From NCBI RefSeq assembly GCF_014648195.1, contig NZ_BMQQ01000007.1:62001-126000 (forward strand): DNA of 64,000 bases. Reading direction: 5' to 3'. Source of the DNA: Streptomyces purpureus (GTDB taxonomy: Bacteria; Actinomycetota; Actinomycetes; Streptomycetales; Streptomycetaceae). The translations under genes were made by a program, and so were the position numbers. This document shows positions 25,586 through 34,659 of the stretch, in pieces. The notes beneath the pieces were generated by a model. That model saw only the letters and a list, made by a program, of their open reading frames with translations, was not told the DNA's origin and ran no database searches. Positions within the stretch are counted from its first letter, which is position 1. Every line of letters starts with the position of its first letter.

Positions 25586-27907
25586 ATGGACCGCCCCCCG
25601 CCCTCTCTCTCCCAGTTCGTCGTCAAGGTGCACAGTCGCTGCGATCTCGCCTGCGACCACTGCTACGTCTACGAACACGCGGACACGAGCTGGCGGGGGC
25701 GGCCCAAGACCATCAGCCGGGCGATCCTGGCCCGTAGCGCCGACCGTATCGCCGAACACGCCCGCGCCCACGGCCTGACCACCGTCCACGTCGTGCTGCA
25801 CGGCGGCGAACCCCTCCTCGCGGGACCCGCCGGACTCCGCATGGCCGCCGAGGAGTTCCACCGCGCCACCGACGGCGTCACCACCCTCGATCTGCGCATC
25901 CACACCAACGGGGTGCTGCTGAACGAACGCTTCCTCGACCTCTTCGACACCTACGGCATCAAGGTCGGGGTCTCCCTCGACGGCGACCGCGAGGCGAACG
26001 ACCGCCACCGCCGCTTCCGCGACGGCCGCAGCAGCCACGCCCAGGTCCTCAAGGCCGTCGAACTCCTCAACCGGCCCGCATACCGGCATCTGTTCGCCGG
26101 GCTGCTGTGCACCATCGACATCGAGAACGACCCCGTCGCCGTGTACGACGCCCTCGTCGCCCTCGACCCGCCCCGCATCGACTTCCTGCTCCCGCACGCC
26201 ACCTGGGACGAGCCCCCGCCCCGGCCCGGCGCCGCCCCGGCCCCGTACGCGGACTGGCTCATGGCCGTCCACGACCGCTGGGACGCCGCCGGCCGCCCCG
26301 TCCCTGTCCGCATGTTCGAATCGATCCGGCGGACCCTGCGCGGCGAGAGCAGCCTCATCGAATCGCTCGGCCTCACCCCCGCCGACCTCGTCGTGATCGA
26401 GACCGACGGCGCCTTCGAACAGGCCGACAGCCTCAAGACCGCCTACGACGGCGCACCCGCCACCGGCATGGACGTCTTCAGTCACACCCTCGACGACGTC
26501 CTCGCCCACCCCGGCATGGCCGCCCGCAGGCAGAGCGCCGACGAACTCTCCGCCCAGTGCCGCGACTGCCCCGTCGTCACCTCCTGCGGCGGCGGCCTGT
26601 ACGCCCACCGCTACCGCACCGGCCCCCGCGGTGGCAGCTTCGACCACCCCTCCGTCTACTGCCCCGACCTGCTCGCCCTGATCACCGCCGTCAGGGACCG
26701 CGAGGAAGCCGCCGCCCCCGCCCCCCGCGCCTGGCCGGCCACCGCCGACGACCTCGACGGCTTCGACGCACTCGCCGCCGGCCACGGCGACGCCGCCACG
26801 GTCGCCGCCCTCCGCGACGCCCAGACCGTCGCCAACTGGGACCTCCTCGCCGCCGTACGCGCCACCGCCACCTCCGACGACCGCACCTCCAAGGCTGCCT
26901 GGGAGCTGCTCACCGCCCTCGACACCGACGCACCCGACGCGCTCGACTCCGTCCTCGCCCACCCCTGGACCCGCCCCTGGGCCACCCGGACCCTCCAGCA
27001 CGGCACCGGCCCCACCGGCGGCCTGGCCGAACTCGCCGCGGCCGCCGCCCTACGGGCCCGGCGCGGCGACACCGTCACCGTCCCCCTGCGCGGCCGGCGC
27101 CTGCGCCTGCCCGGCCTCGGCGTCGTGATCCTCCCCGATGACGCCGACGGCGCCCCGCACGCCCAGGTCACCGCCGAGGACGACGACTTCACCGTACGGG
27201 CCGGGCGGCACACCCTCCGTATCGCCTGGAGCGAAGGCGTCGACGGCTGCTCCCCGTACTGGCACCCCGTACGCGTCGTCGAACTGCCCGGCTGGTCCCC
27301 GGCGCTGGAGGACACCGACCCGCTGCGCGAGCACGACGGCTGGCCCGTCACCGCCCGTACCACCGGGGGCGCCACCAAGATCTGGGCCGAGGACCTCACC
27401 GTCGCATGGACCCTCCTCACCACCCAACTGCCTGATCACGCGGACCTGTTGGCCGAGAGTGTGCGGTCCGTGGTGCCCCTGCGCGCCCCGGACGGCCTCG
27501 ACGGACCCGACGGCGGGCTGGTCGCCACCACCTCCCGCCAGGTCACCGGCGCCGTCGGCACGGCCCTGCCCGCCTCGCCCGATCTGCTCGCCCTGCTCCT
27601 CCTGCGCTCCTGCCGCCTCCTCACCCTCGGCGCCCTGCTCGACCGCTACGCCCTCTACCACCCCAGGGCCACCGATCCCACCACCTACGGCCCCCTCGCC
27701 CCCGCCTACGCCGCCCTCGCCGTCGCCGACTTCTGGCACGCCCGGCTCCGGTCGGGGGCCGGGCAGGTCGCCGAGTCCGAGTTCGCCAGCTGGCGTGCCC
27801 GCGCCACCGCGGCCGTACAGCGCCTTGACGACGCGCCCGAACTGACCCTGATCGGAGCGCGGTTCGTGGCCCGTATGCACGAGACACTCGCCGCCCGATA
27901 CAGCTGA
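25586..27907 (+). CDS. fxsB: Radical SAM/SPASM maturase FxsB with inactivated HExxH extension (FxsBH)
   Basis: 773-residue enzyme expected to install the cyclophane in FxsA. The radical SAM domain has C19-x3-C23-x2-C26 (SRCDLACDHCYVYE) and the GGEP motif in LHGGEPLLAG. A SPASM-like auxiliary cluster region follows at about residues 325-370 (CRDCPVVTSCGGG and SVYCPDL). The C-terminal third resembles the HExxH beta-hydroxylase-type domain of RiPP loci, but the catalytic H-E-x-x-H is replaced by RSCRL at residues 674-678. The flanking helices (LALLLL, LGALLDRYALYHP) are kept. This matches the form I recall as FxsBH. ATG at 25586 has a weak ribosome binding site, so coupling to fxsA is likely. 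Confidence 0.88.
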   Translation: MDRPPPSLSQFVVKVHSRCDLACDHCYVYEHADTSWRGRPKTISRAILARSADRIAEHARAHGLTTVHVVLHGGEPLLAGPAGLRMAAEEFHRATDGVTTLDLRIHTNGVLLNERFLDLFDTYGIKVGVSLDGDREANDRHRRFRDGRSSHAQVLKAVELLNRPAYRHLFAGLLCTIDIENDPVAVYDALVALDPPRIDFLLPHATWDEPPPRPGAAPAPYADWLMAVHDRWDAAGRPVPVRMFESIRRTLRGESSLIESLGLTPADLVVIETDGAFEQADSLKTAYDGAPATGMDVFSHTLDDVLAHPGMAARRQSADELSAQCRDCPVVTSCGGGLYAHRYRTGPRGGSFDHPSVYCPDLLALITAVRDREEAAAPAPRAWPATADDLDGFDALAAGHGDAATVAALRDAQTVANWDLLAAVRATATSDDRTSKAAWELLTALDTDAPDALDSVLAHPWTRPWATRTLQHGTGPTGGLAELAAAAALRARRGDTVTVPLRGRRLRLPGLGVVILPDDADGAPHAQVTAEDDDFTVRAGRHTLRIAWSEGVDGCSPYWHPVRVVELPGWSPALEDTDPLREHDGWPVTARTTGGATKIWAEDLTVAWTLLTTQLPDHADLLAESVRSVVPLRAPDGLDGPDGGLVATTSRQVTGAVGTALPASPDLLALLLLRSCRLLTLGALLDRYALYHPRATDPTTYGPLAPAYAALAVADFWHARLRSGAGQVAESEFASWRARATAAVQRLDDAPELTLIGARFVARMHETLAARYS

Positions 27908-27946
27908 ACCGGCCAACTGGCCCGCCCATTCAGTCCGTTCACGCTA

Positions 27947-27976
27947 TTCCGTCGATGAATTGGCCTTTCCTACACT
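27947..27976 (+). promoter_or_regulatory. Possible internal promoter for fxsC-fxsT
   Basis: TACACT at 27971-27976 fits the TANNNT -10 consensus. TTCCGT at 27947-27952 is a poor -35 at 18-base spacing. A transcript from here would carry a short leader with GGGGGGAG before the fxsC GTG. Confidence 0.3.
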
Positions 27977-28010
27977 GACCTCCCATCTGCATGGACGGGG
28001 GGAGTCGTTC

Positions 28011-29342
28011 GTGTCTGGCAGCAACGGGTCGGGCAAGTCCGTGCCAAGACCCTACTTCTTTCTCAGCTACGCACATACGCCCAAGAACCACCCCAAGGAC
28101 CGGGACCCGAATCTCTGGGTGGAGCGTTTCTACCGGGATCTCTGCGATCACGTACTGCAGATGACCTCCCTGCCCGAAGGAGTTCCGGCCGGGTTCATGG
28201 ACCAGGAGATGCAGCCCGGCGAAGGCTGGCAGGAGCGGCTCTCCGAAGCGCTCGCCTACTGCCGGGTCTTCGTCCCGCTGTACTCGCCGCGCTATTTCCT
28301 CAGCGAGCAGTGCGGCCGCGAATGGTTCGCCTTCTCCAAGCGCGCCGTGCACCACCAGTCGCGCAGCAACAGCCAGTCCGTCAGTGAGATCGTGCCCGCG
28401 CTGTGGGTGCCCGTACCGCTCAAACAGCTTCCGCAGCCGGCCGAAAGGCTCCAGTTCAACCACGCCAGCTTCGGCAGCGACTACGCCGACGAGGGCTTCT
28501 ACGGACTGATCAAGCTCAGATATCTGCGGGAGCAGTACGAACGGGCCGTCTACCTCCTCGCCAAACGGATTGTCTCCGTCGCGGAGGAGACCGAGATAGA
28601 GGATGGTGACCCGCACCAGGACTACCTCGCCGTGCCGAGCGCGTTCGGTCCGCCGGGGCCCGCCCGCGAGCTGGACCTCTCCGTCCTCGCCTGCTCCCGC
28701 TCGGACCTGCCCGGTGACCGCGGCCCCGACTGCTACGGCACCCACGCCAGGGACTGGAACCCCTACCTCCAGGAGTCCTCCCGGCCTCTCGTGGAGCACG
28801 CCGCCGACCTCGTACGCAACCTCGACTACCGGGTCAGGGTGGGGGAGTTCGACGCGGACGCCGCCCGGCTGCTCGCCCCCGGCCCGCCCAAGGCACCCGG
28901 GCTGCTGCTGCTCGACCGCTGGGCGCTCGCCACCCCGCACGGCCGGGAGCTGGTCCGCCGCCTCAGCGCCGAGGACCGGCCCTGGATCAGCGTGATGGTC
29001 CCCTGGAACCGGGACGACCCGGAAGCCGGCCCCCGCGACGACGAACTGCGGGCCGCCGTCGACGACGCCCTCGCGCCACGCGTCCAGGAGAGCAGCGGCC
29101 ACCGCTCACCCGGAGGCGGGCCGGCGAGCCTGAAGGCTTTCAGCCAGGAACTCCCGGGGGCCGTGAAGGCCGCCGAGAAGCACTACACGGCCCACGCCCG
29201 CACCTACCCTCCGGAGGGGCCGAGCGAGCCCATCCCGCACGTACTTCCCACCGGCATCGGCTACGGCTCCGGTGTCCCCGCACGCCCCGTTCATGGCACG
29301 GACCACCCATCGATCGACGCCGAGAAGCCTGAGGGGTCATGA
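28011..29342 (+). CDS. fxsC: TIR-like protein FxsC
   Basis: 443-residue component of the Fxs system. The N-terminus (about 14-190) is TIR-like: YFFLSYAHTPKN opens the first strand, and SEQCGREWFAF at 98-108 resembles the C-x-x-E helix that holds the catalytic Glu of TIR NADases (Glu104). The C-terminal half has a second alpha/beta region (VLACSRSDLPGDRG) and a polar tail. GTG at 28011 is chosen because GGGGGGAG lies seven bases upstream. The gene ends one base before the fxsT start. Enzymatic activity is unproven. Confidence 0.85.
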   Translation: MSGSNGSGKSVPRPYFFLSYAHTPKNHPKDRDPNLWVERFYRDLCDHVLQMTSLPEGVPAGFMDQEMQPGEGWQERLSEALAYCRVFVPLYSPRYFLSEQCGREWFAFSKRAVHHQSRSNSQSVSEIVPALWVPVPLKQLPQPAERLQFNHASFGSDYADEGFYGLIKLRYLREQYERAVYLLAKRIVSVAEETEIEDGDPHQDYLAVPSAFGPPGPARELDLSVLACSRSDLPGDRGPDCYGTHARDWNPYLQESSRPLVEHAADLVRNLDYRVRVGEFDADAARLLAPGPPKAPGLLLLDRWALATPHGRELVRRLSAEDRPWISVMVPWNRDDPEAGPRDDELRAAVDDALAPRVQESSGHRSPGGGPASLKAFSQELPGAVKAAEKHYTAHARTYPPEGPSEPIPHVLPTGIGYGSGVPARPVHGTDHPSIDAEKPEGS

Positions 29343-29343
29343 C

Positions 29344-32300
29344 ATGACCGAGAACCGTGAAGGAACCGTCGTCACGTTCTACTCGTACAAGGGCGGCACG
29401 GGCCGCACCATGGCCCTCGCCAACACCGCCTGGATCCTGGCGGCCAACGGTTACCGGGTCCTGGCCGTCGACTGGGACCTGGAGGCGCCAGGCCTGCACC
29501 GCTTCTTCCACCCTTTCCTCGATCTCGCCGACCTGGAGGCCACCCCGGGTCTGATCAACCTGATCACCGAATACCAGGAGGAGGCCCGCCGGCCCGCCGA
29601 CCGGGAACCGGACTGGCACCGTGACTATGCCCGGGTCCGCCCCCATGCCACCTCTCTCAACTGGTCCTTTCCCTACGGCGGAAGCCTCGACTTCCTTTCC
29701 GCGGGCCGCCGCAACCGCGACTACTCCTCGACGGTCGGCCGGATGGACTGGGACGACTTCTACGAGCGGTTCGGCGGCGGCCAGTTCTTCGACGCGATGC
29801 GTTCCGACATGCGCCGCCACTACGACTACACCCTCATCGACAGCCGTACCGGCCTCAGCGACATCGCCGACATCTGCACCGTGCAGATGCCGCAGGTCCT
29901 GGTGGTCTGCTTCACCCTCAGCGACCAGAGCATCGACGGCGCGTCCGCCGTCGCCCGGGACATCGAGGAACGGTTCGGCGACCGCAACATCCGCATCCTG
30001 CCCGTCCCCATGCGGATCGACGACGGCGAGAAGGAGAAGGCCGACGCCGGGCGGGCGCTGGCCCGCAAGAGCTTCCCCGGGCTGCCCTCCGGCATGAACA
30101 GCGAGGAACTCGCCCACTACTGGGGCTCCGTGGAGATCCCCTACCGGCCCTTCTACGCCTACGAGGAGATCCTCGCCACCTTCGGCGACGCCCCGAACGT
30201 GTCGTCGTCGCTGCTCACCGCCTGCGAACGGCTCACCTCCGTCCTCACCGAGGGCACCGTCAACGCCATGCCCCCGCTCGACGAGGCGGAACGGCTCACG
30301 TACGTGGCCGCCTACACCCGCCGCCGGCCCGTGCCGCCGTCCAACGTCGTCGTGTCGTACGTCGCCGAGGACCAGATGTGGGCCGACTGGATCGGCGCGG
30401 TGCTCACCCAGGCCGGATTCCACGTGGTCCCCGTCGACGTCCACACCACCCCGCTCGCCGGGATCGAGTCCGAGTTCTCCACGGTCGGCGGCTACCGCAT
30501 CGTCTCCGTCGTCTCCCAGGGGTACCTCAACTCCCGCCGCGCCCGCGCCCTGTGGGAGACCGGTGCCCACCTCGACCCGGCCGCCGGGCGCCGCCAGCTC
30601 GTGCCCGTCCGGGTCGGTGACGTACGCCTCGGGCTGCCGCTCAGCAGCCGCGGCGTGGTCGACCTCGTCCGGCTCGACGCCCCCGACGCGGCCGCGGCCC
30701 TGCTGACCGCCCTGGACCGGGACGAGGCCGTCACCACCACGCCCGTCCCGGCCGGCGGGCCCCGCTTCCCCGGAGCCGTACCGCAGGTGTGGAACGTACG
30801 GCCCCGGCACGCGTGGTTCACCGGCCGCAGCTCCATGCTGGAGCGGCTGCGCGACCAGCTGCGCGGCGACACCCGCGCGGGCCAGCGCTTCCCGCAGGTC
30901 CTCTACGGCCTCGGCGGTGTCGGCAAGACGCAGGTCGCCCGGGAGTACGCGCACCGGTTCCGCGCCGACTACGACCTGGTGTGGTGGATCGAGGCCGAAC
31001 AGCCCGACCGGGTCGTCTCCTCGCTCGCCGAACTCGCCGTGGAGCTGGACATCTCCTCCGGCGACAGCGTCGCCGAGGCCGCCACCGCCGCCCTGAAGGC
31101 CCTGAGGTCCGGGGTCCCGTACGCCCGCTGGCTGCTCATCTTCGACAACGTCGAGGACCTCGACCGCACCCTGGAGATGCTGCCCGACGAGACCGGCCCC
31201 ATCTCCGACTCCCTCTACGGGCACATTCTGGCCACCTGCCGCAACAAACCCGTCTCCACCAGGGTGGAGACCATCGAGGTCGACGTCTTCACCCGGCCCG
31301 AGAGCGTCGAGCACCTGCGCCGCCGCGTCCACAAACTCCCCGCCCAGGACGCCGACCGGGTCGCCGACGCCGTCGGCGACCTCCCGCTGGCCGTCGAGGT
31401 CGCCGCCGCCTGGCTGGCCGAGACCGCCACCCCCGTCGACTCCTACGTCGAACAGCTGCGGGAGCAGACCACCAAGGTCCTCGCCCTCGGCGGCAAGCCG
31501 GAGGACTACGCCCAGCAGATCGGCGCCACCTGGAACATCTCCATCGCCCGGCTGCGCGGCGAATCGAAGGCGGCCGTCCGGCTCCTCGAACTGTGCGCGT
31601 TCTTCTCCGCCGAGCCGATCTCCATGCGGCTGATCGGCAGCGGAACGATGCTGGAGGCCCTCCGCCCGTACGACCCCGACCTGCGGGAACGCTTCATGCT
31701 CGGCAAGGTCATCCAGGCCCTCAACCGGTTCGCGCTGGCCAAGGTCGACCCGGCGGACAGCAGCATCCAGGTCCACCGCCTCGTCCAGGCCGCCGTCCGC
31801 GCCGGGCTCACCCCGGAGGAGCAGGACGCGGCCAAGCACGAGGTCCACCGCATCCTCGCCGCCGCCCGCCCGGCCGAGGTCGTCGACACCGACAATCCCG
31901 TCAACGACCCCAAGAGCTGGCCCTCGTTCGAGCTGATCTGGCCGCACCTCGGCCCCTCCGGCATCGTCGACTGCGACGAGGAGAAGGGCCGCCAGCTCCT
32001 CGTGGACCGCGTCCGCTACCTCCTCAAGCGCGGCGAGCTGGAGAGCGCCCGGGTGCTGGGCAACCAGCTCAACAAGACCTGGACCCGCGAACTGGGCGAG
32101 AACGACCTGCAGACCCTCAACCTGCGCTTCGAACTCGCCAACGCGCTGCGCTCGCAGGGGAAGTACGCCGACGCCCGCGACATGGACGAGGACACCCTCA
32201 ACCGCCAGATGCAGGTCCTGCACGAGGACCACCCCAGCATCCTGATCACCTCCGGCAGCCTCGCCGCCGACCTGCGCGGACTCGGCCGCTTCGAGGAGGC

Positions 32301-33306
32301 GCTCGAACGCGACCTGCGGATCTACCACGGGCTGCGGCAGATCTTCGGCGAGAACCACCCCAGGACCCTGATCGCCGCCAACAACCTCGCCATCGACCAC
32401 CGCCTCACCGGCGACAGCGAGGAGGCGCGCCGGCTCGACGACGAGACCCTCGAACGCCGCAGCGCCCTGCTCGGCGACGACCACCCCTACACCCTCACCA
32501 CCAAGGGCCACCTCGCCCGCGATCTGCGCGACTCGGGCGACTACCGCGAGTCCGTGAAGGTGCTGCGGGAGGTCACCGCCTCCTTCGAACGGGTCCTCAA
32601 CGCCGACATGCCGGAGGTGCTGCGCACCGCCAAGAGCCTCGCCGTCTCACTGCGCAAGGCCGGCTACCCGCACGAGGCGAAACGGATCACCGAGGACACC
32701 TACAGCCGCTACCGCGAGCGGTACGGGGTGAAGGTGCCGGACGCCCTCGCCTGCGGCCTCAACCTCGCCGCCGACTACTCGGCCGCCGGGGACAAGCAGG
32801 CCGCGCTCGACCTCGCCCTGCAGATCCTGGACGGCTACCGCGAACAGCTCGGCGCGAGCCATCCCTTCACCCTGGCCTGCCGCAACAACCTGGTCATCTA
32901 CCTGCGCGGGGTGGGGGCCGCGGCGGAGGCGGCGCAGGAGGGTGAGGCGGTGCGGGCCGCCCTGGAGGAGGCGCTCGGGCCCCGCCACCCGCACACGCTG
33001 TGTGCGGCGGTGAACCTGGCCAACGCCTACGGGGACACCGGGCGGGTGGACCTCGCCGAGCGGTGGGAGCGGGCCGCCCTGGACGGGCTCCTGGAGCGGT
33101 ACGGCTCGGCCCACCCGGACGTGCTGGTCTGCCAGTCCAACCTGGCGGTGACGCTGCGCTCCATCGGCCGGGAGGAAGAGGCGCAGAAGCTGCGCTCGCG
33201 CGCCCTTGAGCTGGCCGCGAAACAGCTCGGCGCCGACCATCCGATCACCGAGGGCGCGCGGTCCTGGCGCCGGCTCAACCGCGACCTGGAGCCGCAGCCC
33301 GTGTGA
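29344..33306 (+). CDS. fxsT: FxsT: MinD/ParA-like, TIR, NB-ARC and TPR protein
   Basis: Giant 1320-residue STAND-type protein of the Fxs system. Order: a MinD/ParA-like ATPase with deviant Walker A KGGTGRT at 16-22; a second TIR-like domain near 332-460 (VVVSYVAEDQMWADWIG, possible catalytic Glu405 in ALWETGA); an NB-ARC NTPase with GLGGVGKT (Lys528), LLIFDNVED and GDLPLAVEVAA; then about eight 42-residue kinesin-light-chain-type TPRs from about 900 to the end (DHPSILITSGSLAADLRGLG type). This looks like a sensor that oligomerises on ligand binding. GAGGGG eight bases upstream supports the ATG at 29344. Confidence 0.9.
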   Translation: MTENREGTVVTFYSYKGGTGRTMALANTAWILAANGYRVLAVDWDLEAPGLHRFFHPFLDLADLEATPGLINLITEYQEEARRPADREPDWHRDYARVRPHATSLNWSFPYGGSLDFLSAGRRNRDYSSTVGRMDWDDFYERFGGGQFFDAMRSDMRRHYDYTLIDSRTGLSDIADICTVQMPQVLVVCFTLSDQSIDGASAVARDIEERFGDRNIRILPVPMRIDDGEKEKADAGRALARKSFPGLPSGMNSEELAHYWGSVEIPYRPFYAYEEILATFGDAPNVSSSLLTACERLTSVLTEGTVNAMPPLDEAERLTYVAAYTRRRPVPPSNVVVSYVAEDQMWADWIGAVLTQAGFHVVPVDVHTTPLAGIESEFSTVGGYRIVSVVSQGYLNSRRARALWETGAHLDPAAGRRQLVPVRVGDVRLGLPLSSRGVVDLVRLDAPDAAAALLTALDRDEAVTTTPVPAGGPRFPGAVPQVWNVRPRHAWFTGRSSMLERLRDQLRGDTRAGQRFPQVLYGLGGVGKTQVAREYAHRFRADYDLVWWIEAEQPDRVVSSLAELAVELDISSGDSVAEAATAALKALRSGVPYARWLLIFDNVEDLDRTLEMLPDETGPISDSLYGHILATCRNKPVSTRVETIEVDVFTRPESVEHLRRRVHKLPAQDADRVADAVGDLPLAVEVAAAWLAETATPVDSYVEQLREQTTKVLALGGKPEDYAQQIGATWNISIARLRGESKAAVRLLELCAFFSAEPISMRLIGSGTMLEALRPYDPDLRERFMLGKVIQALNRFALAKVDPADSSIQVHRLVQAAVRAGLTPEEQDAAKHEVHRILAAARPAEVVDTDNPVNDPKSWPSFELIWPHLGPSGIVDCDEEKGRQLLVDRVRYLLKRGELESARVLGNQLNKTWTRELGENDLQTLNLRFELANALRSQGKYADARDMDEDTLNRQMQVLHEDHPSILITSGSLAADLRGLGRFEEALERDLRIYHGLRQIFGENHPRTLIAANNLAIDHRLTGDSEEARRLDDETLERRSALLGDDHPYTLTTKGHLARDLRDSGDYRESVKVLREVTASFERVLNADMPEVLRTAKSLAVSLRKAGYPHEAKRITEDTYSRYRERYGVKVPDALACGLNLAADYSAAGDKQAALDLALQILDGYREQLGASHPFTLACRNNLVIYLRGVGAAAEAAQEGEAVRAALEEALGPRHPHTLCAAVNLANAYGDTGRVDLAERWERAALDGLLERYGSAHPDVLVCQSNLAVTLRSIGREEEAQKLRSRALELAAKQLGADHPITEGARSWRRLNRDLEPQPV

Positions 33307-33313
33307 CGACAGC

Positions 33314-33342
33314 AGGGCCCCGGGCCGAGCGCCCGGGGCCCT
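33314..33342. terminator. Strong hairpin at the end of the fxs locus
   Basis: Perfect 12-bp stem, AGGGCCCCGGGC at 33314-33325 and GCCCGGGGCCCT at 33331-33342, with a five-base loop. It stands between fxsT and the convergent hydrolase gene and should stop transcription both ways. Confidence 0.75.
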
Positions 33343-33374
33343 CAAGGCCGCGGCGCGCCGTCAGCGCTCCGTGC

Positions 33375-34238
33375 TCACCACGTGGTCCAGCTCAGGACCC
33401 GGGTGAGCACGCGCAGCGCCCCGAAGTGGGCCGCCCCGCGCTCCACCACCATCTCGGCGCGCGGGATCCGCTCGGCGAGCCAGCGGGTGTGCTGGACCGG
33501 CGCGAACACGTCCTTCTCGCCGTGCCACAGCAGCACGGGTGTCCGGATGTCCTCGGGCCGGAACTCCCAGTCCGTGGAGAACGACATCACGTCGTCCACC
33601 CAGCCGTCCGCCGAACTGCGCAGGCCCTCGGCGAAGTTCCGTACCAGCATCGCGCGGATTCCGCTGTCCGCCACGATCACCCGGTCCGGCTCCGGCAACG
33701 CGCTGCGCATGTCCGCGATGGAGGCGGCCGGATCGGCCCGGATCGTCAGCGTCCGGAACTCCAGCGAGCCGGTGAGCTGGCGCCGCCCCGCCGCCGCGTT
33801 GAGGTACTCGCGGACGTTCGACTCGGTCATGCCCTCGAACCAGTCCAGACCCTGGGCGTCCCGGGGGGCGAGGCCCACCAGCCCGGCCGCCTTCACCGTC
33901 CGGTCCGGCAGGAGGGCCGCGCAGGCCAGCGCGTGCGGCGCGCCGCCGGAGCGGCCGACCACCGCGAACTCGTCGATGCCCAGGGCGTCGGCGATCGTCG
34001 CCACATCGGCCGCGGCGTGCGCGACCCGCCGCCCCGGCAGCCGGTCCGAATCGCCGTAGCCGGCCCGGTCGTACGTGATCAGGCGCACGCCGAGCCGGTA
34101 GAGCACCGCCGTGCGGGGGGCGGGCCCGAGCCTGCTGCCCGGTGTGCCGTGCAGCAGGAAGACCGGTCTGCCGCCGGGATCGCCGCGGTGCTCCACGGCG
34201 AGCTCCCGGCCGTCCTGAGTACGAATCAGCTCCGCCAC
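33375..34238 (-). CDS. Alpha/beta hydrolase
   Basis: 287-residue hydrolase of the alpha/beta fold. The oxyanion segment is FLLHGTPGSR, the nucleophile elbow VVGRSGGAPHA (G-x-S-x-G), an acid candidate is in LLWHGEKDVFAPV, and the catalytic His is in GAAHFG. Substrate unknown. GTG at 34238 has GGGGGAGG six bases upstream; a longer ATG start near 34302 is possible but less likely. Convergent with fxsT; not obviously part of the Fxs system. Confidence 0.82.
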   Translation of the reverse strand: MAELIRTQDGRELAVEHRGDPGGRPVFLLHGTPGSRLGPAPRTAVLYRLGVRLITYDRAGYGDSDRLPGRRVAHAAADVATIADALGIDEFAVVGRSGGAPHALACAALLPDRTVKAAGLVGLAPRDAQGLDWFEGMTESNVREYLNAAAGRRQLTGSLEFRTLTIRADPAASIADMRSALPEPDRVIVADSGIRAMLVRNFAEGLRSSADGWVDDVMSFSTDWEFRPEDIRTPVLLWHGEKDVFAPVQHTRWLAERIPRAEMVVERGAAHFGALRVLTRVLSWTTW

Positions 34239-34360
34239 CTGGTGCCTCCCCCGTACGACCGACACGCGGCCAGTATGGGGCGGATGAATGCGAAGGAACA
34301 TAGCGGCACCGGCCGAATAACCGGCCTTCGGCGGCGGGGCGGGGAGAAGGCCTCGGCGGG

Positions 34361-34603
34361 CTACGCACGCGTGGCCGGGCCGGCCACGCGAAGATGCGAC
34401 ACGAGGCGCAGCAGATGCGCCTCGTTCCCGCTGAGACCGGCTGCCCGGAGCGCCTCGTCGGCCTCGGCCATGGGGTGGGACAACACCAGCCCCGCCATGG
34501 GGGCGAGGCCGGGATCGGAGAGCACCGCCTGGGCGGTCTCCATGAGGCGGAGGTAGGCCTGGGCGGCGGCGCGCTCGGAGGCGGTGATCGTCATGGTGGT
34601 CAT
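34361..34603 (-). CDS. Small protein of unknown function
   Basis: Eighty residues, mostly helical (SERAAAQAYLRLMETAQAVL, EADEALRAAGLSGNEAHLL). I do not recognise the family. Coding is supported by a clean AAGGAG six bases before the ATG at 34603 and by normal third-position GC bias. It lies between a NUDIX gene and the hydrolase on the same strand. Confidence 0.6.
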   Translation of the reverse strand: MTTMTITASERAAAQAYLRLMETAQAVLSDPGLAPMAGLVLSHPMAEADEALRAAGLSGNEAHLLRLVSHLRVAGPATRA

Positions 34604-34659
34604 GTCGGGCTCCTTCTCGACAGGTTGGCACCTCCCACCATGTCGTACGGGTCTGACAA

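Noticed and set aside
25107..25778. Plus-strand frame through the fxs leader and fxsA
   Set aside because: It runs through fxsA in another frame, has no ribosome binding site and no family resemblance.
29140..32511. Open frame of over 1100 codons on the minus strand
   Set aside because: It is the antisense shadow of fxsC-fxsT; its product is Gly/Val/Glu low-complexity sequence without any motif, while the plus strand encodes recognisable domains.
28011..33306. Considered as an antiphage TIR-STAND (Avs/Thoeris-like) island
   Set aside because: The precursor and radical SAM maturase upstream match the Fxs system, and no other defence or mobile genes are nearby. A defence role stays possible but is not shown.
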